Numbered from the stretch's first letter, positions 50,375-61,716 are shown. The stretch: DNA of 64,000 nt from Trifolium pratense (GCF_020283565.1 NC_060062.1:29944251-30008250); one strand, 5' to 3'. Numbers and translations: made by a program. Notes: a model not told the origin generated them from the sequence alone.

Positions 50375-52121
50375 ATCTGCGTAGTATAATTAATATATAA
50401 TTAGATCAATGTATTAAATTTATTACTTATTTTTCAAAAGTATTTTGGACATATATATATGTCTACTCAACAATAACATATATTTATCGTTGTGTTTTAT
50501 GATTTCAAAGAATACTAACATTTTATTTTTAAAGTTTATGGTTTATTAAATCTAAAATACTAAGTTTTTTAATATTTTAAAATACTAAGTTTATGGTTTA
50601 TTTTTAATATTTTAAAATACTAAGATTTTTAGTTGACAAAACTACCGACTTTTAACATATATATTATCTTTTTTTAAATTTAATATTTTTCTTTTATGGA
50701 TTATTATTTCACAAAATACTATTTTTTTGAAAAAAATAAATAATTTTTTTTTAAATAAATATTTACTGTTTTCGAAATTTTCAAATTTAAATATACTTTT
50801 TTTTTTACAAAAACAATGATTTTTATACATAGTAATAATAAAATGTTAGTAACAAATTACCAAGTACTAATTAATAACTATTACTAAGTATACGATAAAA
50901 AAAACTATCACTAAGTATTATAAATTAAAATTACATTACTTACTTGGGTGCCGGGTAGAGTCTTACTTGGCGCGCTCCTAACCACAAACTCCGCTCCTAA
51001 CCCACGACCTCCGATGACCACGAGAATTTGCTAATAAAAATGGTAAACAACAAATATTAGAACATATACATTTAAATAACAAAGAAAAAATTTTAACTTT
51101 TTCTTTTTAAAAATACACAAACTGTTAAAATTTATCTTTTTAAAAAAGAATTTTTTAGAAATTTCGGTATTAAAAAAAAGAATATTAATACACTGCTTTT
51201 TTTTAGAAAAAAAAAACTTTTTTTAATTTTTTTTTTACTTTTTTCGAAAAAATCAAATTTAAATATATTTGTTTTATTTTTTTTTCAAAAACAATAATTT
51301 TTATACATAGTGATAAGAAAATATTAGTAACAAATTAAAAAATACTAATTAATAACTATTACTAAGCATACGGTAAAAAAAAACTATCACTAAGTATTAT
51401 AAATAAAAATTACGTTACTTACTTGGGTGCCGAGTAGATTCTTACTTGGCGCGCTCCTAGCCCACGAACTCCGCTCCTAACCCACAACCTCCGACGACCA
51501 CGAGAATAAGACTTGCTATTAAAAATGGTAAACAACAAATATTAGAACATATACATTTAAATAACAAAGCAAAAATTTTAAATTCGTAAAAGTAAAACAC
51601 AAACACTTACCACTTTTTGTATGGAGATTAAGTTGAAAGTATGAAATTTAAGAGAGAAGTTAGAGAAAATTTAGAGAGAGAATGGAAATGTAAAAATGAA
51701 GTGAAGGTGTAATAGATTTGTTGAAGAGGAAAATATATAGGAGTAGTCATATACAAGACCGTTGGAATTTAAATTTTAAATGTGCATTATTGGCGGCCTT
51801 GGGCCGTCATAAATGCATAACGTCTTTTAATTACTGACGGCCTGGCACCGTCGTAATGCCTGTCTGCATTACTGACGGCGCAGGACCGTCACAAACGCCT
51901 AACGTTCACTTTATTTACTGACGGCCTGACACCGTCGTAATTGATGGTGCATTACTGACGGCCTGACACCGTCACTAATGCTTAATATTACCGTTTTGAA
52001 TTTTTTCGTTCCTCAAGAAGCATTACTGACGGCTGGGAGCCTTCAATAACCCACAAATGCATTACTGAGGGCTAAAAGCCCTCAATAAGTTTGGTCAGTA
52101 ATATTATGTTTTCTTGTAGTG
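50375..52121 (-). mobile_element. 5' end of CACTA element D2
   Basis: On the minus strand the element begins CACTACAAGAAAACATAATA (52121 downward) and carries subterminal repeats TTACTGACGG..CCGTC to about 51785. A TATATATTTTCC box (near 51740), a leader rich in C and T and a GTAAGTG-like donor near 51605 follow. These upstream parts lead to the transposase start at 50374. The remaining element was lost where D1 begins (37470). Confidence 0.75.
50735..51583. repeat. Tandem duplication in D2, 478-bp period
   Basis: Positions 50735-51105 and 51213-51583 match, including TTACTTGGGTGCCG.GTAGA.T, CTTACTTGGCGCGCTCCTA and AACAACAAATATTAGAACAT. The GC-richer core (50943-51030 and 51421-51510) stands out from an A/T-rich background and may be a duplicated leader exon. 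Confidence 0.8.
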
Positions 52122-53709
52122 TGTATTTTCTAAAATAGGAGGAAACCAAAAAAAACTTTATATATCTGTGATTAAACAAATTATTATGGAATCTATATTT
52201 TCCCAAAATTTAAAGAATCAAACTTTAATTTCTGTACATACCAAATTTAATCAAAGTATTTTGAGAATCTTTATTAATTTCTACAATAACCAAATATATA
52301 TTTACCAAAAAAAACTTTATATATCTGTGATTAAAAAAATTATTATGGAATCTATATTTTCCCAAAATTTAAAGAATCAAACTTTAATTTCTGTACATAC
52401 CAAATTTAATCAAAGTATTTTGAGAATCTTTATTAATTTCTACAATAACCAAATATATATTTACCAAATATAATATATGATAAATCTCATACGTAAATAA
52501 TAAAACTACTATTGCAAAAGAATTATATTTAATTTTTTATAAAATTTAAATTAATATCCCTATTTGTCAATTTTTTAATAATCATTTTACTTTAAAATAT
52601 TGTAATTTTAGTAAAATTTTGATTTTTTAGAATATTTAAATTACAAAATTACCCCTGTGAGAAAATCACATGTATATTTAAAAATTAATTATTTTATTAT
52701 TTATATTTTATTAATTTTATTTTATGTATTTTAAAATATATTATATAAAATAAATCGGTAATTTTTTTTCCTCTTATCCTATTCTGCTGGTAACCTAGCT
52801 CAAATTCAGGATAAGAATTATAACTAGAGAGACAAGATAAGATAAGCTTCACGATTAACTTATCATATCATGTTGTATCACCAAACACACTGGAATATTG
52901 CGACAGGATATGATACAGTTATCCTATCGTGTCTCTTATCCTATGCACCAAACGGACCCTAAGTACTTCTGTGAGACCATTCTTCCAATGGTCTCTGACA
53001 TTGGGACTGCAAGATTTGGCAGAGATAATAATTGTGCCAACTGTGATGAGTTGTTTATGATGATATAGCCGTTGTAAAGTTCTTGTTCATGTGTGGAAAT
53101 ATTCTTAAGACAACTTATAATTCAATTGCAACATATGTGCAAAAATTTGGGAGACCATTCTACTTGATAGATTTCCATAAAACGTGTTTGGTTTTTTCTT
53201 ATGAGTGAAACATAATGAATTTAATCCATTGCATCTGTCTTATATTAAATCACTCAAAAATCACTTGTTAGATCATAAAATGATCATAATCAAATTAAAA
53301 TTTAATTAAGAATATTTGTTATCTTTAAAACATTAAAATAGGATTTTGTCTACACAACCTTGACTCTACCAAAATGAGCATGTGGAACCGGCTAACCCAC
53401 ATTAACACCAACAATTTTAGTCATTGCTACACCATATTGTCATTAGTTACATATTATAAGTGGAGCCCAAAATTTCAATCTTTGAGATGAGATGTTGTGG
53501 AATCATATCACACCATATATGGGTAATGAAAAATATGAAGTATTGGAATCCACCTCTTACTTCCTTACTTTATTACTTGAACGATTTTGTACTTTATTAC
53601 TTGAACGATTTTGTACACTTGTAAAGTAGTTATTAGATACTCGAACCCATTCATCATGAGAGAAAGAATTCACCATCCCACCTAAAGTTCTCCGAAAAAA
53701 CTCTACAAT
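52122..53709. other. Unassigned DNA between CACTA remnants
   Basis: No gene is seen. Positions 52145-52465 hold a 159-bp tandem duplication. Positions 52790-52960 (CCAAACACACTGG ... CACCAAACGGACCCT) look like a MITE end. The remainder is A/T-rich. It is foreign to element A, and its source is unknown. Confidence 0.4.
52145..52465. repeat. Tandem duplication, 159-bp unit
   Basis: ACCAAAAAAAACTTTATATA begins both copies (52145 and 52304). They are almost identical; the first has TTAAACAAATTATT where the second has TTAAAAAAATTATT. The 101-codon ORF across it is incidental. Confidence 0.9.
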
Positions 53710-54106
53710 CACTACACCAAAAAAGAGTTGTAATAGCACTTATTTTGGTCTTTAATAGCACTTAAAAGCGCTATTAATGTTGGCGCTATTATAGGTATGT
53801 ACTTATAATAACACTTTAAAAAGTGCTATCATATACTACTTCAGCGCTGTTACAACAGGCTTTTTAAACAAGTTTTAATGGCCCCATTTAAGAAAGCGCT
53901 ATTATAGGGCTGGTATTTAATAGCGCCCGAACATAAAGCGCTGTAGTATCTTTCGAAATAAACAAGATTTAATAGCGCCCGCATCGAAAAGCGCTATTAT
54001 AGGTCAGATCTTTAATAGCTGTCTTTAGAAAGGCGCTATTATAAGTCTTAAATTGTATTTTGTTTTTTATAATTCTGCTAACGTAAACATACATTCAGAG
54101 ATGGAC
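53710..54106 (+). mobile_element. CACTA-like element D3, left end only
   Basis: CACTACACCAAAAAAGAG at 53710 is followed by repeated TAATAGCGC and GCGCTATTATA motifs in both orientations. No right terminus is present before element A gag resumes at about 54107. Confidence 0.65.
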
Positions 54107-54893
54107 AAAAAAGGTTGGAAAATCTTGGGTTTATTATGTTGTTCCACCAAGTGAAGAGGGAAAGAAATCTGGTACTCTGGAAAATGAGGATGATGATCTG
54201 AGAAAATTAGAAGCTGACAGCTCAGAGGAACCAAGTTCCTTAGGATCTGGGAAGAAAAGTTCAAAAGATAGAAGTTATTCAGAACCTGAGAATATTAGTT
54301 CAGATGTTCTGACAACTTCAAAATCTGAGACTTCAAATTCTGGAACCAAAGGAACTTCAGTACCTGAGGCAAGTCAATCTAAAGACTCAGAAGTTTTTAA
54401 AAGAAAAAATTCAAACTCCAAACCTCAGATGCAATACAGGACTCAGATTATTTATGATTCTAGAGTCAGTAGATATAACCAATCAGAACAAAGGATTGGT
54501 GATAAATACAAACCCTGGAATCATAAACAATCCAAATCCTGGAATAATAACAAATCTCAAACAAAGAAAAAGTTTCAAAAAGGTTATTATTCTAAACCAA
54601 GATCTTTCTCTAACACTCAACAACATAGTAAGCATTTGTGGACTAACAAGCGTGGACCCAGAAGATGGGTACCAAAAGCTGAAATAATGTACCATTCAGA
54701 TTTACCAACTAGGAAAGGATATGTCCTACCTAGAGCATGGAAACAAGTCCAATGCAAAGGAAGAAGGGCTTATGTCCTAGACAAATGGCTGACAGGTTCT
54801 CAAGTTAACAATCAGAACTTGAGAAGTGAAGAGGAAGAATACTGGGATGACTTTATCATTAACTGTGATGAAGAATTCTACTGCAATGATTAA
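54107..54893 (+). pseudogene. Element A gag, 3' part
   Basis: The open frame from KKVGKSWVYYVV to EEFYCND at 54893 matches the end of element B gag. About 29 bp present in B between the two parts (GAACATATTC...CTCTGCC) are missing at the junction with the inserted DNA. Confidence 0.88.
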
Positions 54894-57800
54894 AGTTGTT
54901 TCTCATACAGCCTACCACTCAAGGAAGTATCATGAATCATTCATGGTATCTGGATAGTGGATGTTCAAGGCATATGACTGGTGACAAACAACTATTTTCT
55001 AAGTTGACTCTGAAAGAGGGAGGATCTGTTGGCTTTGGAGGTAACCAAAAAGGAAAGATAATAGGTACAGGTACAGTAGGTAATTCTTCCCTCTCTATTA
55101 ATGATGTTTGGTTAGTTGATGGACTCAAACATAACCTATTGAGCATAAGTCAATTTTGCGACAATGGTTATGTAGTTGTCTTTAATAAGGAATCATGTAC
55201 TGTAACTAAACAATCTGATAACTCCATTGTATTCAAAGGTCTGAGAAAGAACAATGTTTATAAAATAAATCTTTCTGATTTGAATGAACAAAAAGTTGTG
55301 TCTCTTCTGACCTTAAGTGAAGAAAAATGGATCTGACATAAGAGGTTAGGCCATGCTAACTGGAGGTTAATCTCTAAGCTTAGCAAGCTTGACCTTGTCA
55401 GAGGTTTACCAAAAATTAAATATCACTCAAACACACTTTGTGGTTCTTGTCAAAAAGGAAAGATTACAAAATCCTCTTTTAAACCTAAAAACATTGTTTC
55501 TACCTCAAGACCATTGGAACTTCTTCACATTGATTTGTTTGGGCCAGTTAACACTGCCTCTATCAATGGAAAGAAGTATGGACTAGTAATTGTTGATGAT
55601 TACAGTAGATGGACTTAGGTAAAATTCCTAAGAACAAAAGATGAAGCTTATGATGAGTTTAGCATCTTCTGCAAACAAATTCAAAATGAAAAAGGCTACA
55701 CTATTTTAAAAGTTAGAAGTGATCATGGTGGAGAATTTGAAAATGAACCTTTTGAAAATTTCTGTGAAAAATATGGCATTCTGCATGAATTCTCTTCTCC
55801 TAGAACTCCTCAACAAAATGGGGTTGTAGAAAGGAAGAATAGAACTCTGCAAGAAATGACCAGAACCATGATGCATGAAACTAATGTAGCAAAATTTTTA
55901 TGGGCAGAAGCTGTAAACACAACATGTTATGTTCAAAATAGAATCTATATCAGATCTAAGTTGAACAAAACTGCTTATGAATTGTTCAAAGGAAGAAAAC
56001 CTGACATTTCTTATTTTCATCAGTTTGGATGTACTTGTTACATTTTAAACAACAAAGTCCATCTAAAGAAATTTGATGCTAGAGGTTATAAGGGTATCTT
56101 TATAGGATACTCTGAACGCTCAAAAGCATACAGACTGTATATTTCTGAAACACACACTGTGGAAGAAACTATGCATGTCAAGTTTGATGACAAAGAGCCT
56201 GACCAAGTGTCAGAGCTTGTGGAAGGTTTGTCTAGATTTCAGGTATCAGAGGATCAGTATTCAGATATTCCAAACTACTCAGAACATCCATTCTCTGAAG
56301 AACCTCTGAACATGACAGTTCCTACAGACTCTGAACATCAAAGGAATGAAGCAGCTGCTGAACCTGCTGTTGATGAGTCTGAAGATGATGATGAACCCCC
56401 TAGAAACACTTTCAAATACAAATCATCACATCCAGAGGAACTGATCTTAGGCATTAAGGATAGTCCAAGAAAGACAAGATCTCAACTGAGAAATGAGGAA
56501 TCTTTAGTTGGTCTTATTTCAATGATGGAACCTTCAAAGGTTGATGAAGCTCTGAAAGATGATGCTTGGATAGTAGCAATGCAAGAAGAGCTGAATCAAT
56601 TTCAAAGGAATGATGTATGGACTCTAGTGCCCAAACCTTCACACAAGAACATTATTGGAACAAAATGGGTATTCAGAAACAAGCTGAATGAACAAGGTGA
56701 AGTGGTAAGAAACAAGGCTAGATTGGTTGCACAAGGTTATAGTCAGCAAGAGGGGATTGACTATACTGAAACCTTTGCACCAGTGGCTAGACTTGAGGCT
56801 ATCAGGTTACTTCTATCTTATGCTGTTAATCATGGAATAACCTTGTATCAGATGGATGTTAAAAGTGCCTTCTTAAATGGTTTTATTTCTGAAGAAGTGT
56901 ATGTTAAACAACCTCCTGGTTTTGAAGATGTCTCAAACCCAGAACATGTTTTCAGATTGAAGAAATCACTGTATGGTCTGAAACAAGCTCCAAGAGCTTG
57001 GTATGATAGACTTAGTAATTTCCTTCTTGAAAAGGGTTTTGAGAAAGGGAAGGTTGACTGCACACTCTTTAGAAAAACAACCAAAGAAGACATTTTAATC
57101 ATTCAAATTTATGTTGATGATATTATTTTTGGTTCAACTAATGCTTCCTTGTGCAAGAATTTCTCTAAGATAATGCAGGATGAATTTGAAATGAGCATGA
57201 TGGGAGAATTGAAGTTCTTCCTTGGAATTCAAATTAATCAGAAGAAGGAAGGAACTTATGTTCATCAATCAAAATACACCAAAGAACTTCTGGAGAAATT
57301 CAACCTAGATGATTGCAAGATAATGAACACTCCCATGCATTCAACTACCAACATGAGTAAGACAGAAGATGAAGGAAAAGTAGACCAAAAGGTCTACAGA
57401 GGTATGATTGGTTCCTTACTCTATCTGACAGCCTCTAGGCCAGATATTTTATTCAGTGTTTGCTTATGTGCAAGATTCCAGTCAGATCCTAGAGAATCTC
57501 ATCTTACTGCTGTAAAGAGAATCTTTAGGTATCTGAAAGGAACAACTAATCTTGGACTTCTTTATAAGAAATCCAATGATTATGTGCTAAATGGATTCTG
57601 TGATGCTGACTATGCTGGAGATAAAATTGAAAGAAAATCCACAAGTGGCAATTGTCAATTTGTTGGTGAAAACCTTATCTCCTGGGCTAGTAAGAGACAA
57701 ACTACTATAGCTTTGTCTACAGCAGAAGCAGAATACATTTCAGCAGCTAAGTGTTGCACACAACTACTCTGGCTAAAATATCAGCTAGAAGATTATCAGG

Positions 57801-58057
57801 TAAGCAGTCACAATATTCCTTTATATTGTGATAACACTGCAGCCATCCATTTATCTAAAAATCCTATCCTTCACTCTAGAGCCAAACATATTGAAATTAA
57901 ACATCATTTCATCAGAGATTATGTTCAGAGAGGCATTATAGATATTAAGTTTGTTGATACTGAAAATCAATGGGCTGACATATTTACTAAAGCCTTACCT
58001 GTTGAAAGATTTGATTTTATAAAGAAACATCTGAACATGTTTTCAATCTCTGAATAA
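54890..58057 (+). pseudogene. Element A pol, two in-frame stops
   Basis: Same domain order as in element B: protease DSGCSRHMTG, integrase, reverse transcriptase YVDDIIFG, RNase H DADYAG and STAEAEYIS, ending MFSISE. It carries the same UGA as B before HKRLGHAN (55334-55336), plus its own UAG at 55616-55618 in DDYSRWT, where B has tryptophan. The remainder, from 55619 to 58057, is open. It follows the gag TAA in the -1 frame, as in B. Confidence 0.9.
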
Positions 58058-58500
58058 AAATTTTTTTGGCAATTAAAGTGTAAGAGGTTATGTATGTCAG
58101 AACTTATGGTTCAGAACATCTGAAACACAAGCTCTGAAATACTTAACTCTGATAGATTATTTTAAGTCAGAGGCTCTGAACTATTTAAGTGGAAAACATT
58201 TAGTATTCGCTGCTGAACAGTTGTCCATTAAAATAGCAATTACCAAGTAAACTTCTGCACGTGGTCTACGTGTGTCAGGTAGTGGGTGGTTAATGATGAC
58301 TTTTAGTATTCAAATTTTTGTCAATAAGCGTAACTTCCCAAATTTGCCATTTTTGTGTTAACTGTACGCATTTAAATAAACTTACACAATACACTTGCAC
58401 ACTTTTCACTCTCACAACCTACACTTTTATTTCTCTCTAAACCTCCAACAAAAATCTTCTTTCTCTCTCGTTAGTTCCTACCCTAACCCTAAACTTCATC

Positions 58501-61101
58501 ATGGCCGCTTCTTCTTCAACTCCATCAACTAAGATTCCTCCGTTCATGTTCAAGAATCTTCAAATCGTTGGGAACGAGATGGAATTCCCTGAATCTCAAC
58601 TCACTCTACTTTCGGAGAAGATGATCGACTTCGAAAGTCTTAAGGCAAATGGATTTGATGTAAAGCCTTATTTTTCTGCTCAAGGTTGGGATAGATACTT
58701 TGATATGCTTAATGGTCCTATCTACCCAGATCTTTTGAAGAAATTCTGGATGAAAGCAAGAGTGTTTACAAGGGCTGAAGCTAAGCAAGAAGAACTTGCA
58801 GCTATTGAAAGGGATCCTAGCTTGAAGGGTAAAACCAGAAAAGAAATGGGTTTATTGGAGTTCACTGGTACACAGATTAGGTCAAACGTCTGTGGTATCA
58901 ATCTCACATTCTCTAAGATTCATTTCAACGCTCTTCTGGGTTTGGAAAACTCTGGGTTGGTCTTAGATAAGTATGAGAAGGATACAAGGTTTAGAGAAGA
59001 TCTACTGCATAGGATTTGTGTGGATATGGCGCTGAAGGGAAAGGTTAAAGGTTTAACGGATGAGTGCAGAGTTTTTTTCAAGATCATTTTGTCCTCTATC
59101 AGTCCAAGAGTAGGTGGCACTGATACTATCTCCTGGACTCATCGACATCTGATCTACTTTCTTCTGACTGAAAGGAAAGTAAATCTGGGCGACTATTTCT
59201 TTGAGAGGATTTGTGAAGCCATCTTCTTAAGTAAATCTCAGAGGAAAACAACTATTGTTTATCCTAGACTGCTTTCAGATCTTCTTTTTCAAGGTCGCAT
59301 TGTAGGAAGTTTGAAGAAATTCTACCCAGAACTTGTGGCTTGCAAGATTACTCCAGAAGTCCTGACTGGTAGTTTTCTGACAAAGATGCATCTGATCAAC
59401 ACCAAAGTGGTTCAACCCGCTCAAGAATTTTCAGTTCGTCTTGAAGATAGGTTGTATGTAGATGGTTATCCTCTAATCTCTGAATTGGATGCTGAGCACA
59501 TCATTCAGGATTATCTGAAGGATCTAAAGGCTGAAGGATTTGATGTCACTAGGGAGATGATTCCAAAGGCTCCGGTGAACATGTACAATCCTAAGAGGAA
59601 ACCCAAGAGGAAAGCTGATATTCAGGAGGATCAAGCTAAGCCAGATCTTCTTGCTCAGAAGAAAGTTAAGGTTGGGCAATATATGGCTGAACAGAGAACT
59701 AAAAGGAAACATGAAGATGCTGCTGACAAGGTTGCTGAAGCATCATCTAAAAAGCCAATCATTCTTGATGAGGAGGAAAGCTCATCAGATGAGACTCAAT
59801 CTGATGATGAGACTGAGTCTGATGAAGAAACTCTTGGTGCCAAGTTGCAAAAGAAACAAGTTCATGACCCCAAAGGTAAGACTCCTAAGTATATCTTTAA
59901 TGAAGCTGAAATTGGAATAGGTTTTACCAAACCTCTTAGAACTATCCATCCCAAACCCATCAATATTTCATCTCCTGATAACCCCCTCTCTGAACTAGAA
60001 AAACATCTTAGCCCTGACCCATTAAATAACCATCCTTTTACTCATGAAACCAACAAAACCACATCACCTCCCAAACCAAAATCACCTCAACCTCTACCAC
60101 AAAAAGAATCATCTGACATTCCATCATCTGAACCAAAACCAGATATTTCTTCTACTGAACAAACCTCTCCCACTAAACAACCCTCTCCTACCAAATCTCC
60201 TGAACCAACCTCTGAACCCAAATCTCCTGAACCAACTTCTGAACCTAACCCTAACTCAAGTGCTGAACATGTTTCTCCTGAACGTTTTCACACTTATGCT
60301 CCAAGACCTTCAGAGGCAGATGTTGTTATCATTGACAACCCTGCTCCTGAATCACCAAAACACTCAACCCCTCCCTATATCTCTCCTTCACCCTCTGACC
60401 TTTTCGGTAACCTTTCCAATCAGCTTTATAATGATCTTCTTAGGTTGTCCGAGATTAAAAACAGGTTCTTGGTATGTCCCTCTGATGTGGATGCTGAAAT
60501 TTCTTCTATCAAGGCCAAAGTCTGTCATGATCTGGATTTGATTGGCGAAGATATTAAGGCTGTGGTTAATAAGAGAGATCTGGAGGTGGTGAATTTGATG
60601 AGAGAAGGTCTTGCACGGGTCAGTCAAAAGAGGTTAACCATGTGTAATCATGAGGAAACTGAGCGTGCACGGATTGCTGCTGTGACTGCTAGAGAAACTG
60701 CTGATAAGGTGCTTCTGAATGTGTTTAAGGACTGCTGGGTAGATTCCAAACTGTTTAAGATTCTCGAAGATCAGAGGATTGAAACTGAACGTTTGGCTGA
60801 AGCTGCTGCGAGGCTTGCTCAAGAAGCTGATGTGCTGCACCAAGAGGATGCTCCAGAAGCTGATGTTCTCATGATTGATTATCAAGAGGATGGTGAACCC
60901 TCCTCTGATAAAGGCAAAGCTCCTATGGATACAGATCAGCTGAGGGCTCTTCAGGAAGCATTGAGGCAACAACAAGAAGCTCTTGAGAGGCAAAGATCAG
61001 ATCATCAGAATCTAGATTCCAAGGTGGATAAGCTAGATTCCAAAGTGGACTCCTTGAACGACAAATTTGACATCCTCTTAGCCTTTCTTCAGAAACCCTA
61101 G
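58501..61101 (+). CDS. Element A envelope-like protein (ORF3), full length
   Basis: 866 residues starting MAASSSTPSTKIPPFMF, which I take as the family start. Residues 1-330 form a globular core (LSEKMIDFESLKANGFD, KEMGLLEFTG, SPRVGGTDTISWTHRHLIY). Then come a basic segment KRKPKRKAD near 375, a SIM-like PIILDEEESSSDE near 420, a Pro/Ser/Glu-rich linker (about 510-640, repeated SPEPTSEP), VVIIDN near 615, and a helical, probably coiled-coil C-terminus with LDSKVDKLDSKVDSLNDKF ending LAFLQKP. No clear signal peptide or membrane anchor is seen, so a true envelope function is doubtful. The core resembles the domain annotated as putative plant transposon protein in legumes. The intact frame in the older element, with conserved core residues in B, argues for past selection. 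Confidence 0.85.
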   Translation: MAASSSTPSTKIPPFMFKNLQIVGNEMEFPESQLTLLSEKMIDFESLKANGFDVKPYFSAQGWDRYFDMLNGPIYPDLLKKFWMKARVFTRAEAKQEELAAIERDPSLKGKTRKEMGLLEFTGTQIRSNVCGINLTFSKIHFNALLGLENSGLVLDKYEKDTRFREDLLHRICVDMALKGKVKGLTDECRVFFKIILSSISPRVGGTDTISWTHRHLIYFLLTERKVNLGDYFFERICEAIFLSKSQRKTTIVYPRLLSDLLFQGRIVGSLKKFYPELVACKITPEVLTGSFLTKMHLINTKVVQPAQEFSVRLEDRLYVDGYPLISELDAEHIIQDYLKDLKAEGFDVTREMIPKAPVNMYNPKRKPKRKADIQEDQAKPDLLAQKKVKVGQYMAEQRTKRKHEDAADKVAEASSKKPIILDEEESSSDETQSDDETESDEETLGAKLQKKQVHDPKGKTPKYIFNEAEIGIGFTKPLRTIHPKPINISSPDNPLSELEKHLSPDPLNNHPFTHETNKTTSPPKPKSPQPLPQKESSDIPSSEPKPDISSTEQTSPTKQPSPTKSPEPTSEPKSPEPTSEPNPNSSAEHVSPERFHTYAPRPSEADVVIIDNPAPESPKHSTPPYISPSPSDLFGNLSNQLYNDLLRLSEIKNRFLVCPSDVDAEISSIKAKVCHDLDLIGEDIKAVVNKRDLEVVNLMREGLARVSQKRLTMCNHEETERARIAAVTARETADKVLLNVFKDCWVDSKLFKILEDQRIETERLAEAAARLAQEADVLHQEDAPEADVLMIDYQEDGEPSSDKGKAPMDTDQLRALQEALRQQQEALERQRSDHQNLDSKVDKLDSKVDSLNDKFDILLAFLQKP

Positions 61102-61348
61102 GATTCTCTGCACCTTTATGTTATTTATGTTTTTTTGTTTATCTTCTGAACAATTTTTCTGTTTCTTTGGATTTTAACTTGGATATTTGGTTCGTTATTT
61201 CCTATTTTGTGTGGTTTATCTTTATTTATTCTATACGGTTTAAACAAGAAAATAAGAACACAAGAACATTTTAAAAGAAATTTTTTTATTAATGAACTGC
61301 ATATGCTTGAATACATTGGCAAGAGAAAAATAAAAAGACGACCTAATC

Positions 61349-61651
61349 CTAGTCAGATGGATAGTACTCAGAAAAAATCTCAGATTTCTCCTCAGCATCA
61401 TCTGATGATATCTCTATAGGATCTGGGTTCTGCTCTTCTTCTTCTTCTTGTTCCTCTTCAGGAACATACCCAGCCAAGAATTCAGCATAGTCAGCGTCAA
61501 TTTCATCTTCCTCAGCCTCAGAGTCTGACGAGATGATAATGATTTCAGCTTCTTGTGGCTTCTTATTGTCTTCTTTATCTTTTTCTTCTCTTTCTCGCTC
61601 TTCCTCCTTTCTTTTGCGAAACTCAGCGATACGAGCACTAAACCTTTTCAT
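61349..61651 (-). CDS. Conserved antisense ORF in element A
   Basis: A 100-codon minus-strand ORF, MKRFSARIAEF to SEYYPSD, homologous to the element B ORF at 48141-48506 and in the same place, 247 bp tail-to-tail with the envelope-like gene. It keeps EIIIISSDSEAEE and the second IEISSDDAEE motif, and one Glu codon fewer in the acidic run is an in-frame indel. A TATA-like TATAAAAG is at 61716-61709, about 58 nt above the ATG. The frame survives in an element whose pol has decayed. Function is unknown. Confidence 0.7.
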   Translation of the reverse strand: MKRFSARIAEFRKRKEEEREREEKDKEDNKKPQEAEIIIISSDSEAEEDEIDADYAEFLAGYVPEEEQEEEEEQNPDPIEISSDDAEEKSEIFSEYYPSD

Positions 61652-61708
61652 TCTTCTTGATATATTTGTTTATATTTTATTGTGAAGAATGTTTGTCAAC
61701 AAAGTTCT

Positions 61709-61716
61709 CTTTTATA
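61709..61716 (-). promoter_or_regulatory. TATA-like box for the antisense ORF, element A
   Basis: TATAAAAG on the minus strand, at a position comparable to 48521-48528 in element B. Confidence 0.55.

Noticed and set aside
52168..52473. 101-codon repetitive ORF
   Set aside because: The unit length of 159 bp is a multiple of three by chance, the composition is A/T-driven, and there are no features of a real protein.
43522..57102. Matching 84-codon minus-strand ORFs inside both pol genes
   Set aside because: Antisense shadows of the conserved reverse transcriptase. Unlike the antisense ORF near the 3' LTR, they overlap a coding frame that explains their conservation.
60044..60541. 165-codon ORF inside the element A envelope-like gene
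   Set aside because: An alternative frame of the Pro/Ser-rich linker. Not maintained in element B.
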